Assembly (NCBI GenBank): GCA_964304625.1 | Contig: OZ199838.1 | Span: forward strand, 124,001-188,000 | Length of the DNA stretch: 64,000 bases | DNA from: Kudoa neothunni | Lineage: Eukaryota > Cnidaria | Direction: 5' to 3' | Part shown: piece by piece, positions 40,528 through 58,000 of the stretch | How the letters are laid out: each line of letters starts with the position of its first letter | Numbering within the stretch: position 1 is the stretch's first letter | Program-made: the position numbers and the translations under genes | Notes under the pieces: generated by a model | Told to the model about the DNA's origin: nothing | The model's input: only the letters and a program-made list of their open reading frames with translations | Database searches by the model: none

Positions 40528-43022
40528 TTTACTGTGTGATTAATCTAACCAATATTGTCAGTTTTATTAAATGTGTTTTTTTGAGTTCTAACTTAGGCAA
40601 CCAGTTTGGCGCATTTTTTAAGTTATATGACTGAAATATTTATTTGTTTTTTATATATGTTTTTACAGAAGTTTGACATAAGTTATTTAAAAAATACATT
40701 GAAAAAATTGCCAGATAATAAAATTAAAAGTCACGTGACTGTCGATTTAAATCTCTTTACTGGCACTTCTCTATCACTTGGTTAAATCTTTACTTAATGC
40801 CAAAAAATATCCAACATTTCGATCACCGGCGAATAGTACGATATTGTAATATAAAACTTTTTACCTAATGATGTGAAGGCTATTACCATATCACATTTTA
40901 AATTATCGGTAATTATTGAGAATTAATTGAACAATTGTCTCCTGAGTTGTATTCGAAGAGTGATTATTAATTGAAAAATTTGTAAATAACTAAAATAATA
41001 GTTCTCAAAAAAGTTTATCATTGAGAACAATCTCTAGAAATGAAATTTATTTTTAAAGACTATCACAAGTGAAAAATTAATAATAAATATTTAAAAGTAT
41101 TTATTAGTGTTAATTTATATACAATTTGCAACATTGATTTACTTTCTTTAGCCAAATATAATTTTTTTGAATTAAATTATTTTTTCTTCATTTCCACAAT
41201 TTTTAATGTAACGAAGAAAGATAAATACTGATTAAAAGGTTTCATTCAATGAACTAATACCTATAATAATATTCGAAGGTTTCTATATCTTAAATTTTAG
41301 CTCAACCTTAAAACTAATTACATATTTTATTTTCTAATGTATTAAAATAAATATTTTTGTAGAATATATTATTGTACTTGTAATAAACAAAACTCAAATA
41401 TATGCGCTTAATTTGTTGTTATTTAAGAATTTTTTATAAAATCATGTTTTACAATTGATTTTTAAAATAGGCGTCAATATATGTTCTACATAAATACAAA
41501 ATATGATTAATTTTTTATGTCATGGCATATTGATGTCTACTCAATTTTATTTTCGGTCGAGATAGCATATGTTTTTCCTCCAAAAATTTATATTGAGGAA
41601 GTAATAGAAGAAAAAGAATCTCAATGTTTTATAGAAATAGACTTTTGAAATTTAATAATACCACAAATACATATTATACCTTTTTTAATGTTTGATTTAA
41701 AAATTTTAATAAATCCTTTTAATGTTGATATCGTTTGAAAAATAATACATAATAAATTATCCGTGATACATGAAACTAGATTTATATTGAAATTTAGGTA
41801 ATTTCCGAGTTACAGGTAATCATTCTTGAGAGTTTAATTCCTTCCACGAATTGCGGTTTATTGGTCATTGCGATACCGGAAATATTTTCTACAAAAAGAA
41901 TATAAACTCTTTGTCTTATAGCTGACACAAAAACCATCATCCGATAACTGTATCGTTTTCACTCGCAGTAAGAATAATGAGTTTGACAATAAGATTTGAC
42001 GACAGTTTTTTGTTCTAAAAAATTAGTGATAAATATTTAAATTTTTGATTGATAAATATTGATAACTGATATTCTAAAAGGATGCCGGAATTCTTGGAGG
42101 TATAATTCACTTTAATTTCCTACGATGAAATAAAATTTAAAAACACTCATGAGTGGTACGAGGTTGTATGCCAAGAGCGGCGTCACATTCCAATATTTTT
42201 ACTTTTGGAGAAAGTAATTTTTTACTTGTTCGTTATTTATAGTAATAATGTAATAATTCTTTCAAAAAAAGGTGTCTCCATTTAAGTGTAGTTTTTTACT
42301 CTCGTCGGATTATCCAAACGGATCTCATAATTTATTTTTAAAAAATGATGATTATTTATAATGTATTCCCACATATTACATTGCCCTCTTCCATACAGAA
42401 TGCCAATATTTAATAAAATCTTATTTGCATTGGTTTGTAAAAATGAGAAACGTTGTTTCTAATTTATTCAGTAATTGAAAAAAATTTGACAGCTCAAGCT
42501 TTGGCGTGGTGTTTGACGAGAGCTTGTTGCTAGATAAACGCAATAACCATAAATAACGAAATTTGGGGTCGACAAGAGTAAGAGTTCCAAAAAGTAAGAA
42601 TTTTTTCATTCTGAATCAACAATATATGCGTAAGGTATTTTTAATGGAAAAACTCTAAATATATTAATGAATGATTCAACAATTGGAAATATTTCCCATC
42701 AGAATCTGATGTTGAACTCATATATGGTAATAAATGTGTCTTTAAAATAAATAAAATTACAAAAAGATTCAAGTCAGAACGAATCCCATTCTATTTTGAA
42801 GATGCTGGATTTTTATTTATTTACAAAATTCAAAAGTCAATAATTTTGTCTTTTGGAACAATAAATTAATTATTGTAGGTTTAGTTTGAAAATAATAACA
42901 GGAAAACATCTGATATATCAAAGCGGCGACATGAAAAATAATAAAAATCAAATTTAATTTTCTAAATGGTTATAGTGCTCGAAATGGTTCGAAACTAAAA
43001 ATCATAATAAAAATTATAAAAT
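40528..43022. other. Intergenic DNA between Nup133 and the ERK7-like gene, copy 2
   Basis: Convergent intergenic space of 2.5 kb, same content as 9687-12181. It has a diverged repeat at about 40701-40916 and otherwise nothing supported. A 62-codon frame at 42421-42609 (-) has no family resemblance. Confidence 0.7.
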
Positions 43023-46206
<3,184 letters not shown>

Positions 46207-46625
46207 CGGGATTGATAATTACAAAGTCACCGATCTCTTCAAAAATAACTCGATAACAGCGCCTATACTCAACCTATGCTCTATTCACCTCCTATAATTA
46301 TATTGATTCTATTATAGTTAAAAATGAAGGCTAACAAATTTGTTGTATTCTCAATACATAGTTATAAATGTTAATGCTCATAGTGACGACATAATCTTAC
46401 AATACGTTTGTGATTACACAATGACGTAATTTAACAAACGTGTGATTTTTTGTACAAACAATAAATCCAAAAATCCAAAACAACAATTTATATATTTGGC
46501 TTGTATTAGAGGTGGCGAAATCATAAAATACACACAATTTTTTAATCTGCGTGTCTTCCCGACCAATTCCGAGCTCTAAAGTCACGATTAGATCCAACTG
46601 AAACGTTCATCTTTAAGATCTTACA
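46207..46625. promoter_or_regulatory. Divergent intergenic (shared promoter) region, copy 2
   Basis: The same 419-bp interval as 15366-15784, between two start codons pointing away from each other. The TGACGTAA-like core lies near 46421. Confidence 0.6.
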
Positions 46626-47933
46626 ATGGGAGTTAATTATCAAAGTTATACATGCCGCTACTACAAAAAAAAGTTCCCAGCCGTTGATGAAGTGGTGATG
46701 GTGAATGTACGTTCTATAGCGGAAATGGGTGCTTACGTCAATTTACTTGAATACGAAAATATGGAAGGAATGGTTCTATTGAGTGAACTGTCAAGAAGAC
46801 GTATTCGATCAATCAACAAATTGATTAAAGTAGGCAAAAATGAAGCGGTTCTGGTTATAAGAGTTGACAAAGATAAATGTATGCTGCTGCTGCTGAATTA
46901 GGAATTTTTATCGTAATAAATGATTGATTCTCTTTAAATTTATAGCATATATTGATTTGTCAAAACGAAGAGTTGCGATTGAAGACATTAAAAGATGTGA
47001 AGATCGTTACATTCGAGCCAAAACCGTAAATCATTCCTTCTGTTTATGGGAAATACATTTTCACCGAATTTTCCAACATTCAGGTTATATCCATACTTGG
47101 TAATAGTGCTGAGGTGCTTGGTATTACTCCTGGAGCCGATTTCGAAAACTTCGTCGAACGAACTGCTTGGGTTCTCGATGAATTGTACAAAAATGTAGGT
47201 GGAGCGTATGAAGCTTTTAGACAATCACTTCTTGACGCCTCTATCCTAAAAAATTGTGATTTAACCCCAAAAGAGAGCGAAGTGTTGACCGCCCAAATAA
47301 AAATTCGACTTGAACCTAAAAAAGTTAAACTTAGATCTGAGGTCGAAGTTGCTTGTTATCGTTTCGAGGGAATTGATGCTGTGAAAGAATCACTAAGACA
47401 AGGTCTTAAAATCAACGAAAAATACGCCTGTCAGGCCCAAAACGAGTCCCAATCTGGCGACGAACGAGAAGGCGATGAGGTTGATACCAACACTATCAAG
47501 GTAGTTTTTACGTCCATCTCCCTTAAGCAAATCATCTATTCCATCCCTATCAATGCATTAATGTGCTGTTAAACTAATTTTTGATTCAAATTTATTTTAG
47601 ATCAATTTGATCGCTCCTCCTGTCTACGTGATCACCATGACAACCTTCGAATCAGAAAAAGGACTACAAATAATGAGAGAGGCATTGGCTGCAATCGAAA
47701 CCAAAATCAAAGAATACGAAGGTCACTTTAAAGTGAATATGCAACCGAAGGTTGTTTCTGAGTTTGATGACGCCGAGTTAGCAAGAAAAATGGCTGATCT
47801 TGAACGTGTGAATGCCGAGGTTGATGGTGATGACGAATCGGACGATTCAAATGACGGTGAAGATGATGATGACTTGGAATTGGACCCTCACGGCGTGTAC
47901 GAAAGAATCGAAAGAGAATTAATAGAAAATTAG
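46626..47933 (+). CDS. EIF2S1: Translation initiation factor eIF2 subunit alpha, copy 2
   Basis: Exons 46626-46878, 46946-47025, 47084-47500 and 47601-47933 give the same 360-codon protein as the other copy. The regulatory serine is within [12 protein letters not shown], so control by eIF2-alpha kinases in stress is expected from the family. The segment [19 protein letters not shown] between the helical and C-terminal domains is an insertion relative to the vertebrate protein. The tail is acidic ([15 protein letters not shown]). Confidence 0.97.
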
Positions 47934-49340
47934 AAGTTACAGTGATATTTTGTGAGAATTGGTTATTTGTGTGCGTGTATTTATCAATTTCCGTGTGTCA
48001 TATTTTTCTCCCTCAAATCTATATTTGTAAGAAATTTTTAAATATTGTGGATAATCCTCAACAATTTAATATGAACGATCCTACTTATGGATTCAATTCA
48101 AGAACTTTATGAGATTATTTCTGGCCCCCATATTATTTATTTAGTCTTCCAACAATTTTGGGTCGTATATTTGTCAAGATGCATTTTAATGGCACCTTAT
48201 AATCTTTTATTGGTTTACAGAACACGTTAAATTTTAGTTTTTTCTATAAACGTAAGAAAAATATAATATATGTTCATATGTGGCAAAAGAACATTAAAAT
48301 CTATATTCTGAAGCAGAGGTTGGCATCGACCGGTCCGCGATAAGATCGATGATGAAGATAGATTTTTTCAACACATAAAGAAGTTTAATGGCAGGTTAAA
48401 CGGAATTAATTAGGTACTATCCGCCTTCACTAAATATAAATATGTTAAAAACAAAATAGAGACAAAAATAGGCAGAGGTTATTGGCACGGCAAAATTTAA
48501 TCCTAAACGGCATGTACGCTTACACAAGAGGATTTTTTAAATCCAACAATCCCTACTTACAAGTATGTTAATGGATTTAATTTTTTAGAATCTGCTAGAT
48601 TTAATTATTTCCACCTGAATATTATTTACCATGTTAATAGCCATTTCCATATCTATTATATTCTCAAACCAAATTTCTTACTTATTTCTACCGATTGATG
48701 GATACTAGCTCTAACGTGACGAATAGAAGCATTTAATTATTGGTCATTATGATTTAGAACTTCCTTTAAATATGGAAAATATTAAAGTATATATAATGAA
48801 ATAATGTAAACTTTGGAACAAAAAATTATATAAAATTAGCCATTCCCTCATAAAAAAAGTTGCATGAATATTATATTTTTCTAGAGTGGTCGTGAAATTA
48901 TGATTTGGAATACCAAAATATAAATGTACTAAACCGCTTATAAATTTTATTGGAAAAATTCATTAAAATTAATGAATTTACAAATATTCTGACCCACCCT
49001 TTAGTTGGACGTAGCTATCCGGCTTTGTAACCCATTCAAGTTGCCTAACACGGTTCTAAAAATTAAGTGCTGTTTTAAATATAATTATTTGGGACTTCTT
49101 TAAATGAATTAATGGACCACAAATAGTCAAACACAGTATTTCAAGATCTAAATTAAATCGTCCTTAGCGGAGGAAAAACTTATTTAGTTGTCGCGAATTT
49201 TTTTTATTAAATGTTATAATTAATGGTAAAATTAAAGATACAATCCTAAAAATGTATAATTGAGATAAACGTAAAAACTCTAGCATAGAAGCTGATCTAT
49301 TTGTGCAATAATTAGCATATTTTTTACATCAAAAGTATGT
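47934..49340. other. Intergenic DNA after eIF2-alpha, copy 2
   Basis: Same content as 17093-18497. The 3' UTR and polyadenylation signal of eIF2-alpha should lie at its left end, but no single AATAAA stands out close to the stop. Confidence 0.6.
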
Positions 49341-49906
49341 TATGAAATTTCTCCAAAATAAACCACTTTATATTCCCGTCGTTTATGTAAATGAATGGGG
49401 GTTTTCCATTTCAATGAAAAGTTCACTTAGTAGAACGACTTTTGAGATTAGAGCAAATTTCAAAATTTAAAATGTCCGATCTAACAATATAACATTAATT
49501 TCAGCCATGAACTGAAAGAGTCTGGATTTTTAAACCAACATATATTTCTGGTTTTCACAAATAAATTATTCAACAATCTGAATGATGAAGAAATCTAAAG
49601 AGTTATTCTTGTTATAGACAATGTTAGATTCTATCAAACAAATTTAATTATGGAATTAAATCCAGACAAGCAATCATAAGCTTTCATTATTGCCATCATA
49701 TTCGCAATTTCTCGATCCAATCAAGAAGTTTTCTCATCATTTAAAAACGATTGTAACGAATTAATCTCCAAAAATTAAGGAGAACTGCTAAACACCATTA
49801 TGGAGAGTCTCGTAGAAGTTACCTCACAAAACTGTCTTAATTATTTAAACCACGCTGAATCCTATTTTCAAATATGTTTTAATATAGAAGAAAACAATAA
49901 ATAATT
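49341..49906 (+). pseudogene. Relic of a DDE_3 (IS630/Tc1-like) transposase, copy 2
   Basis: Same sequence as 18500-19065, including the Asn at the first catalytic position and the same stops. Flanking inverted repeats were not identified. Confidence 0.7.
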
Positions 49907-50149
49907 AAAATAATTCATTTCTAAGAAAGTTGCAATTTGATTTCACCCAGTTGCATTTAGTTCTTGATATACTGTAGAGAAGATTCGAACCAATTAAATG
50001 TGTGTACAACTTGCAAGTAAGAGTTTCCGGGATTATAGATATTCTGCACATCCTCAAATACATTATTTTACTTAGTAATTTTTAATTTTATTACATATTT
50101 TTCATGCATTACAGAATGTGAACTAAACAATTTTTTTTATTTCTATTAA

Positions 50150-52150
50150 CCCTCTAAAAATGTGGGGTATATTTATATCCCAAACGATTTTAGACTTCAA
50201 TTTTTTACCACATAGAATATCAAGATTTCTTCAGCGACCCTTTCTAATCCCAAAATATTTTTTTATCTACTAAAAATAAAATTTTATTTTGTTGGATAAA
50301 ACTATTTACTTTCGAATGAGTCTGAGTCTGAGTGATTATAATGGAAGCTGTTCTGATATTGATTTCTCAGACAACGATTATTTTCTTATGGTGTTATTTC
50401 ATAGAATTGTTAGATGTTGATTACAATATTCAGATCAATTCACATTTGGATAAAAATGGTACTTTATGGAAGACTGAACCTCCGTTACCCACTAGAATAG
50501 CAGCCGAAAACATGATGTATAATCGCTTCGGTGTTGTTCCTGGGATATCCCAAAATGTAAATAATGCAACTGATTTGTTTCGAGTATTTTTTAACGAAGA
50601 AATGTATGAAATTGTTTTGAAATACTCCGATCAATGATGCGGAGAGCACATTTTCGACAATTCTTGGGCAGAGTTAGACCAAATAGAATTGGATGTCTTT
50701 TGTTGATGAGTGTTCATAGGGATAATCAAGAACCTATTTCGGAACTATTTGGCCCAGATGAAGGGAGGAAGATTTACCTTGATTTATTTACTTTGGATCG
50801 ATTTAGACAAATAATGCGATCTCACCATTTTGTCGACGTGGAAACAGATAAATTTTGCCATAGCCGCGAATTATGGAATATTTGGGATAATTTACTCATA
50901 CAAAGCTTTCGTCCTTTAGAAGATCTCCGCATCGACGAGCAACTTGTTGCATTCAGAGGTCGCTACAAGTTCAAGCAGTATATGACGTCTAAGCCAGCCA
51001 AATATGGAATCAAGTTTTTTTGGTTGGTCGATCCTGAATCAACCTATGTATATAACATTAGTGTGTATTTGGGAAACCGAAATAATGATGCTGTTAGCAG
51101 TTAATGTTGGAAAAAATATTGTTTTACAGCTATTAGAACCGTTTTATGGTTCAGTGAGGAATTTAGTTAGTGACAATTTTTTAACCTCCGTTGAGCTGGC
51201 CGACGATGCGCTCAAATAAAAGGGAAACCTCTCTCTACTTGCGACTTAAAAAAGAGCCAAATTAATACTTCTCTATTTGTTTTTCACGGCAAAAATGATA
51301 TTAAGATATCTGTCGCATAAAAATAAGCCAGTCTATATGTTTTGTTCTTCGACGGCCAACGTTCACACAGCGACAGAACCACCACATAAATCTTACGTTA
51401 AAGTTTATTATAACTCTATTAAAGGTGGAGTTGATACGATTTCTAGATTTTTAACATCAGTGAGTTTGAAAAGAATCACTCGTCGTTTTTATAATATGTT
51501 GGACAATTCATTTATCAACACTTTCTTTATTTACAAAAACGTATCTAATTCGCCAAATTTTGTGAGGAGGGATTTCCTGAAAATGCCAGCTGAACAGTTA
51601 GCTGGTCCATTAGTTTCAAGCAAGAACCAAAACGTGATACCAGTTAACCCGTTAAATACATCCAGAGATTCATCCGTCAACGATAATTATTCCGAATGTC
51701 GATTTTGTATAAGGAAAAAAGACAGAAAAACAACAGTAAGATGTGATATTTGTTCTTCTCCTTGTCGTAAGCTCCACTCAAAATGCATTTTACGGTATAT
51801 TTGAACCATTAACACTAACATTCTATTTTCTTGTTGTTTAGGAGTATTTTACATTTGTTATATATAAGTGCTAGAATTATTTATCTGTAATTTAAGCATA
51901 GTCTGACGAAAAAATATGGAGGTAAATATAATAAATATTCAAAATATGTGTCAAAATAGACATCTGAAACTTTTGTGCGTCTGCGCGAATAATAATTATT
52001 AGCAGTTTGTGACTAATTACACAAAATTTATTCGATATAATTTTATAAAAATTTTTCACATTATTATTATTAGTTTTATCAAACAAAAATATGGGTGTAT
52101 TTATACCTCAAAATGATTTGATGTGTGTAAAATTTTGAGTTTTTAGAGGG
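50150..52150 (+). mobile_element. piggyBac-like DNA transposon, defective, copy 2
   Basis: A 2001-bp element with perfect 11-bp terminal inverted repeats (CCCTCTAAAAA) and TTAA at 50146-50149 and 52151-52154. Coding blocks are at 50332-50637, 50634-51104 and 51277-51804, with the same breaks as in the other copy, so the decay came before the two copies separated. The clean TTAA and termini indicate an element that could still be moved by a transposase supplied elsewhere; that is inference. Confidence 0.9.
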
Positions 52151-52154
52151 TTAA

Positions 52155-55097
52155 TATGCCCTTCTGAGCTCGTTAACAGCCTTTGTTAATGTTGAAGTTG
52201 TGTTCTTTCACTAATAATTTCAAAATTCTAGTCTTCATCACATTTAAAAACATTGTGGAGATTAGTTGAGACGTTTATCGTAACTATTTCCAGAACCATC
52301 TCGTCATCCTCCGTTGCAGGGTGGCACATCATCCGACGTCGGAAAAAATTAAATTTGATTAGGATTAGGGATTCAAAAAATCGAGGGTTAACTTCGAGGG
52401 TATAGGGATTATCCTTTAGTTCGAAGAGATGAAGTCAATGTATTAACCAGACTGTGTGATTCGGTCGGTCACAATGGATTTTTGTAATCAATGTTAGGAG
52501 AAATTTTCTTATCAAAATTCAGTAATGCGTTATTTTTTGGAATAAAATATTATATTTCTTTTGAAATATCAGCTAAGCTACAGTACTATAGTATCTGTGT
52601 GGAACTTAGGGCGGAGTCACATACGAAATCGCAACTATAGTTGTTTCCTACAATTCGCCCTGTTAATTCACTCCCTTTTCAAATTTTTTCATTTTTATTC
52701 TTAGAAAAAAAATTACATTATGTCGTTAAATTCAGATCAAAAAGAATAACCTATAAACCGGAATTTAATCTTAAGTCGAGCACATTCGGATTCGCACGGA
52801 ATCTCGGTTGTTGATAAATACATCAAATAAATTATTAATTCTCAATAATTTTAACAAATTCGAAGTCTTTCATTATTCACTGAATTTTTTTTATTAATAT
52901 CTGTCAATAATTAGTTTGTAAATGTTCAATCTAGACTTCGTATTTTAAAATCAGAACTTTCTGATTTATTCTATTAAAAATTAGAACGAAGATGTTTCAA
53001 TTTACGATGACATAACTTAATGTGGTTTTTAGTTTATAAATTTTTTTGCTTACTTTATTCATGATTTAAAAAATGTTATTGCAATATTTGTTCCAAAATT
53101 CAAACAAGAAAATTTTTATTTTATTTTTTTAACTTATCATTTCATTCATATTCGTTGAGTAATTAAAAACAAAAAGACTATTTAATTATTATTTAATTAA
53201 ATTAACTTTAAATTATAGCAATCGTTATAAATTAAAATATATGTTTTTTAAGTATTTTCAGTAAAATCAATTATGGATGTTACTAACTCAAGAGCATTTT
53301 TTCATTATTTATCTCAACAATATAAAATGAAATAATACGTCATATTTTATAATCTACTTCATTTTTTGTTGTGTGGTTGAATGTTGCAAGCGTTTTAAAC
53401 TAATATAATTAATTTACTGAGATATAATATCTATCCAAATCTTTAATAATCCTCACTTCAACACATAATCACCTCGTTTTTAAAGGCCTAATTTAGGACA
53501 AAACCTAATTGGACAAGCATTGTTAATGAGTCCGAGCAGAAGCTAGGACACGCGGAAATAATGCCAGCCCTAAATGTTCTGATTATTTAGATTACAATTC
53601 AAAATAATGCAATTTTAAAAAATTTACAGAAGTTTCTTGTTGAAAGAGTATTGGGTTTGCTGAGAACACAAATGTTGTCGATCTCCATCTCTGGGAAAAC
53701 TTCTCACTCATTAAATAGAGGGAGTGCACTTATAAACCTCACACTATATTTAAATATACTATCAAATCTTCGCATTTAGAAACTCTGAAGGACTCAACTG
53801 GCACAGATAATTTAAAATTTCATAAATGTCCAATTTTAAACAGACAGATGAGTGTTGGTCAGGTTACAAAGTCTAAAGTTAAATATAGGACTGGTTAGGA
53901 ACCAGCTGAAAGAGACGATTGCAGATCAACTTGAATTAAACGAAATATTTTTTCTGGGAGTGGATTTTGGATCACATTATCAAAAACTTGAAATTTTTGA
54001 GGCATGGAGTGAAAGGATGGCTATGCCAAGGTATATTGAAATGATTTATTTGACACATTCTTGACCAATCGAAGTAAATGAGCTTCCATTAAATTTTTAG
54101 AGGGTTTATAGCGCAAACTCGTCTCTATATTAACAATGGCACATGCGATTACATCTGTCTTTCATCCTAATTATAAAAAGTTGGGATGTTTAAAGTGGAT
54201 TATATATAATGATAAAGTTAAAATGACAGTTATAAATATATATTCCACAATTTTAAATCAGTTAGCTGATAGTCTAGTAAAAAACTGTATTCGCGATAAC
54301 ATTAAATAAGTTGAACAAAACGTGGCGACTAGCGAGCTTCATTCTGGTAGAAAAAGATGTTAACCGTTTGACTACGTTCGAGACAAAAAAATAAAAACAT
54401 TCAGTTCCGATAGACAATTATATTGTGAAAACCACTCAAAACTTATCTGCTCAAAATTCTCCAAATGGATCAATTATTAGGTTTCAAAAAAATATATTAA
54501 AATTCTCATTTCTCATTATAGACGATTGATTCTATTAACCCCCAAAAATATAACTTATTCTGAACTTATAAAATATTTGACTCTTCATAAATAGGAATGG
54601 TCATACGACTTACATTAGTCAAACAATGACTTATATATACAATTTATTGGTTTCGGCATTATTCATACAATCTTACAGGCACTATTTTTAGTCATTACTC
54701 GAAAATTAATGATTAGATTTAAGTTTAGTCCTCATAAAACATCGTAAGATATTTTATACCATTATAGAAAAAAATATCTGGGGTCATATTGAACCCAAAA
54801 GAAGGAGAGTGTATTGGCGATTTTGGGGCGCTCGGAAGGTTAAAATTAATTAATTATTGAAGAGGAAACTGTTACAGCGACTAAATAATGGTGGAGCCCA
54901 AAAATAGTATTTCGACCTTAAACAGACTAAATCCAGCATTCAAACTGCAAAAAATAAATTCATTATATTAATGCAGTAAGATATAATATCCAGTCAAAAA
55001 TACAGCCGATTACAAATATGAACTAAAACTTCTGGAAAAGTCTGTATTGCGTTTTCATCCCCTTGGAAGATTTTTCATTTATCCTCTAAATTTTCTT
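52155..55097. other. Transposon-remnant interval before the RhoGEF, copy 2
   Basis: Same content as 21315-24258: a tentative hAT fragment, a lone TTAA-linked terminus near 54777-54842, and AT-rich filler. No host gene. Confidence 0.6.
53852..54309 (+). pseudogene. Possible hAT transposase fragment, copy 2
   Basis: Same sequence and same tentative reading as 23013-23470. Confidence 0.35.
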
Positions 55098-58000
55098 TTA
55101 GCAAAATGAATAAATCATAATTTCATCACTTTTACAATTAGGAGACCCAGTTATTTCGATATCAGTCATAGTTTTTTCTTGAAGTTGCATTAATCGTTGT
55201 CCAATTAGACTGGCTTTTTTTGGAGTGACTCGGGGTTGTTTTGTAACTGAAAAATCATTAGACTGTGTCTTTTCAAAAAGCTTCTGAACTCTCGAAGCCA
55301 AACTTTCCATCACGACAGGTGGATTTTCTGGACTAGATGAGTGAAATGTTTCGTTCTCTAAATTCTCATATCGATGAACCAGATCGATAGCCGTACTGTG
55401 TTTTCTTTCTGCGACTTTAGTTAAGTTCAATATCGGACTTCTTTCGGATTCACTGGAAACTAAAATTTATCAAATTATATTTGAACGTCAATTTGTATAA
55501 ATGAAATAACCAGGTTTTCTATTTCTGGCAGAAATCCTCGGTGACGACTTCGATTTATGATTAATAGGTGAGATAGGAGAATTTTCAGAGTTGTCATTTC
55601 TTTTGACAATTACTGACTTGCTGGACCTTGGGGAAAGTATTTTGTTTGAATCGGTGGAATGAGGTTGTTGTAGACTTTGATCATCACTTTCCTGCTCGAG
55701 AATACTTTCAGTTTCAATCATAGCATTTTGAATTAATTTTCTCGACCATGGGACGTTCTCATACATTTTTCTCTTGTCTAAGTGAACGATAGATGTTTCA
55801 AACAAAAATCGTCGAAAAATTGTATACCTTCATCCTGTTCATATTTAGCGTTATAGTCGGAAATAGTTTCAAGTAGGTTCATGGCAGTGGAGGCTCTTTC
55901 TAAATTTCCCATCGAACCGTCACAATCATTCCAAATTTACATAATGAAGTTTACCTATTAATCCTTGATCTCTCTCTTCTTTGACAGGTTCAGATAGATT
56001 GGGTGAACTAGCATTTGATGGGAGAGTTTCTTCAGGTATAACAGGGGCGGTTTTTGGATTTACAACATCATTTTCGGAAAGCTAGCAAGTTATATTACGT
56101 AAAGTTTTACATTAAACACAAAGTTTAACAAACCAATACATTTCTGTGTCCATCGCTTGAAAAGCTTAGGCCTTCGTTATTGTTACTGCTTGGATTTAGG
56201 TCGTTCTCGGTCTGTGTGTAAAAAAATAATAGGAAAAATCCGCAAAGAAAAGTTACGAAAACTGTTTTTAACGTATGACAGGACATACGAGACTGTGCAA
56301 CATCTTCTTTTACTAAATTAAATCGAAAATTAAATAATTTAAAATATATTTCAACGATAATTACCAGATAAAATAGTTGAAACATGTGATCCTACTTTTT
56401 CACCAAGTAAAGCGGACAGTTTCTAGCAAAAAATAAACTAGTAAATTACTTGAAATAAATAGTTTACAGTGTCATTCAAATTTATGGACATATTTTCCAG
56501 AATAAGGGCTTTAATGTGTGTGATCCATTGGTCTTTTATTTCCATCTTTTTAGCCTGCGGAGTTTATATCAAAAGATGCCCATAAATAACAGGTATAAAT
56601 GCCTCAAAAATTGTCTTCTTTTTCGGTTTACCATAGGAACTTATTTCAAAGGCAGTTGCTGATTTGGAAGACGTTTCAAGTAAAATAATATCAGTTATCT
56701 ACCGAACATCAAGTTAAAATCATGAGATCGGTATTTTTGTGCATTGAAAATCGAATGATTACTGGGAACTGTTTATAAAAACTGAGTTTACCATCACTCA
56801 ATGGTTTAGTTAAAACAAGCCTTTTAGAAAAGAGGATAGCCTTCACTCGTTTGTTTCCTTTGCAAAATTCGTGCTACAGCAGATGAAAATTTTAATACCT
56901 CCATTAACACGTCAACATATAACTCACTTCTAGTTGTACTGGGCCAACTTTGGCGACAGTAAATGGTTCCTAAAATTAATATTAATATAAAGTTGGAAAA
57001 ACTTTATGTATTTTATCAATTGTCAACCTGAAGATTGGTGATAATTCTATTGTAGTGATCTACAAGACTGACCCCTTCCATTTCTCTCTTTTTCTCGTTT
57101 ATATATTCTGATACTTTAATCATATTTTTTTGAGTATTCTATATAACAATTTTAGTAAATACATGATAATCAATACAATTTACATTCAGCACATTTTGGC
57201 CTTCCTTATCCAACAAATTAAGTTTCACCATGGACTACTTAATGTTAGGAACGCGCTACAATATCACATAAAAACCTTCAATAATAATGGATATTTCATA
57301 ATTCTTTGTACTGGTTTCAGCAAATAGCTTTCAAGTGGTAAAAGGTGATTTAGTGATGTTTGAATTTTCTAATCATCAAAAATAATTAATATGAAATTAG
57401 GCTTATTGTATTTATTAATAATACAACGCCAATCAACTCCTATTTATTTTCGTTACAGTTTAAAAACTGGAACAATCGTATAGAATGATATACATAGCTT
57501 GTGACGTCAATGAATCCATAATCATTTATCATAAACATTCATAATTAATAAAACATTAAACTATAAACAAAACATTTGTATTTGAAATGTTCGTGATATC
57601 AATAATCATTATATTTATAAAATCGAATTTATTAATTTTACAGATTAAGATAATTAAAATGAAAATTAAATAACAATAAAAAAATATAATTTCAATATTT
57701 CATAGAAGAATTATGATTTTAATTTGTTGCAATTTTATGACATTAAGTAACCGATACTACGCAATTAGATTAATTCGCTGTTTCTACAGGATTTAATAAA
57801 TTATATTTTTATTATTGTCGTAACCCAAAGTTCGAACTGGGATTCGACCTGGGTTATTTGCATTAAAAGGCGGTGGTGCCATACCGCGTTGTTCTCGATA
57901 GCGAATCAGTGGTTGGTGAATTACATACCCTACAGCCCCCATATTACAATTGTAATAGTAAAAAATCGAAAATTTTTTGAATTAAGTCAGCAAATTGCTA

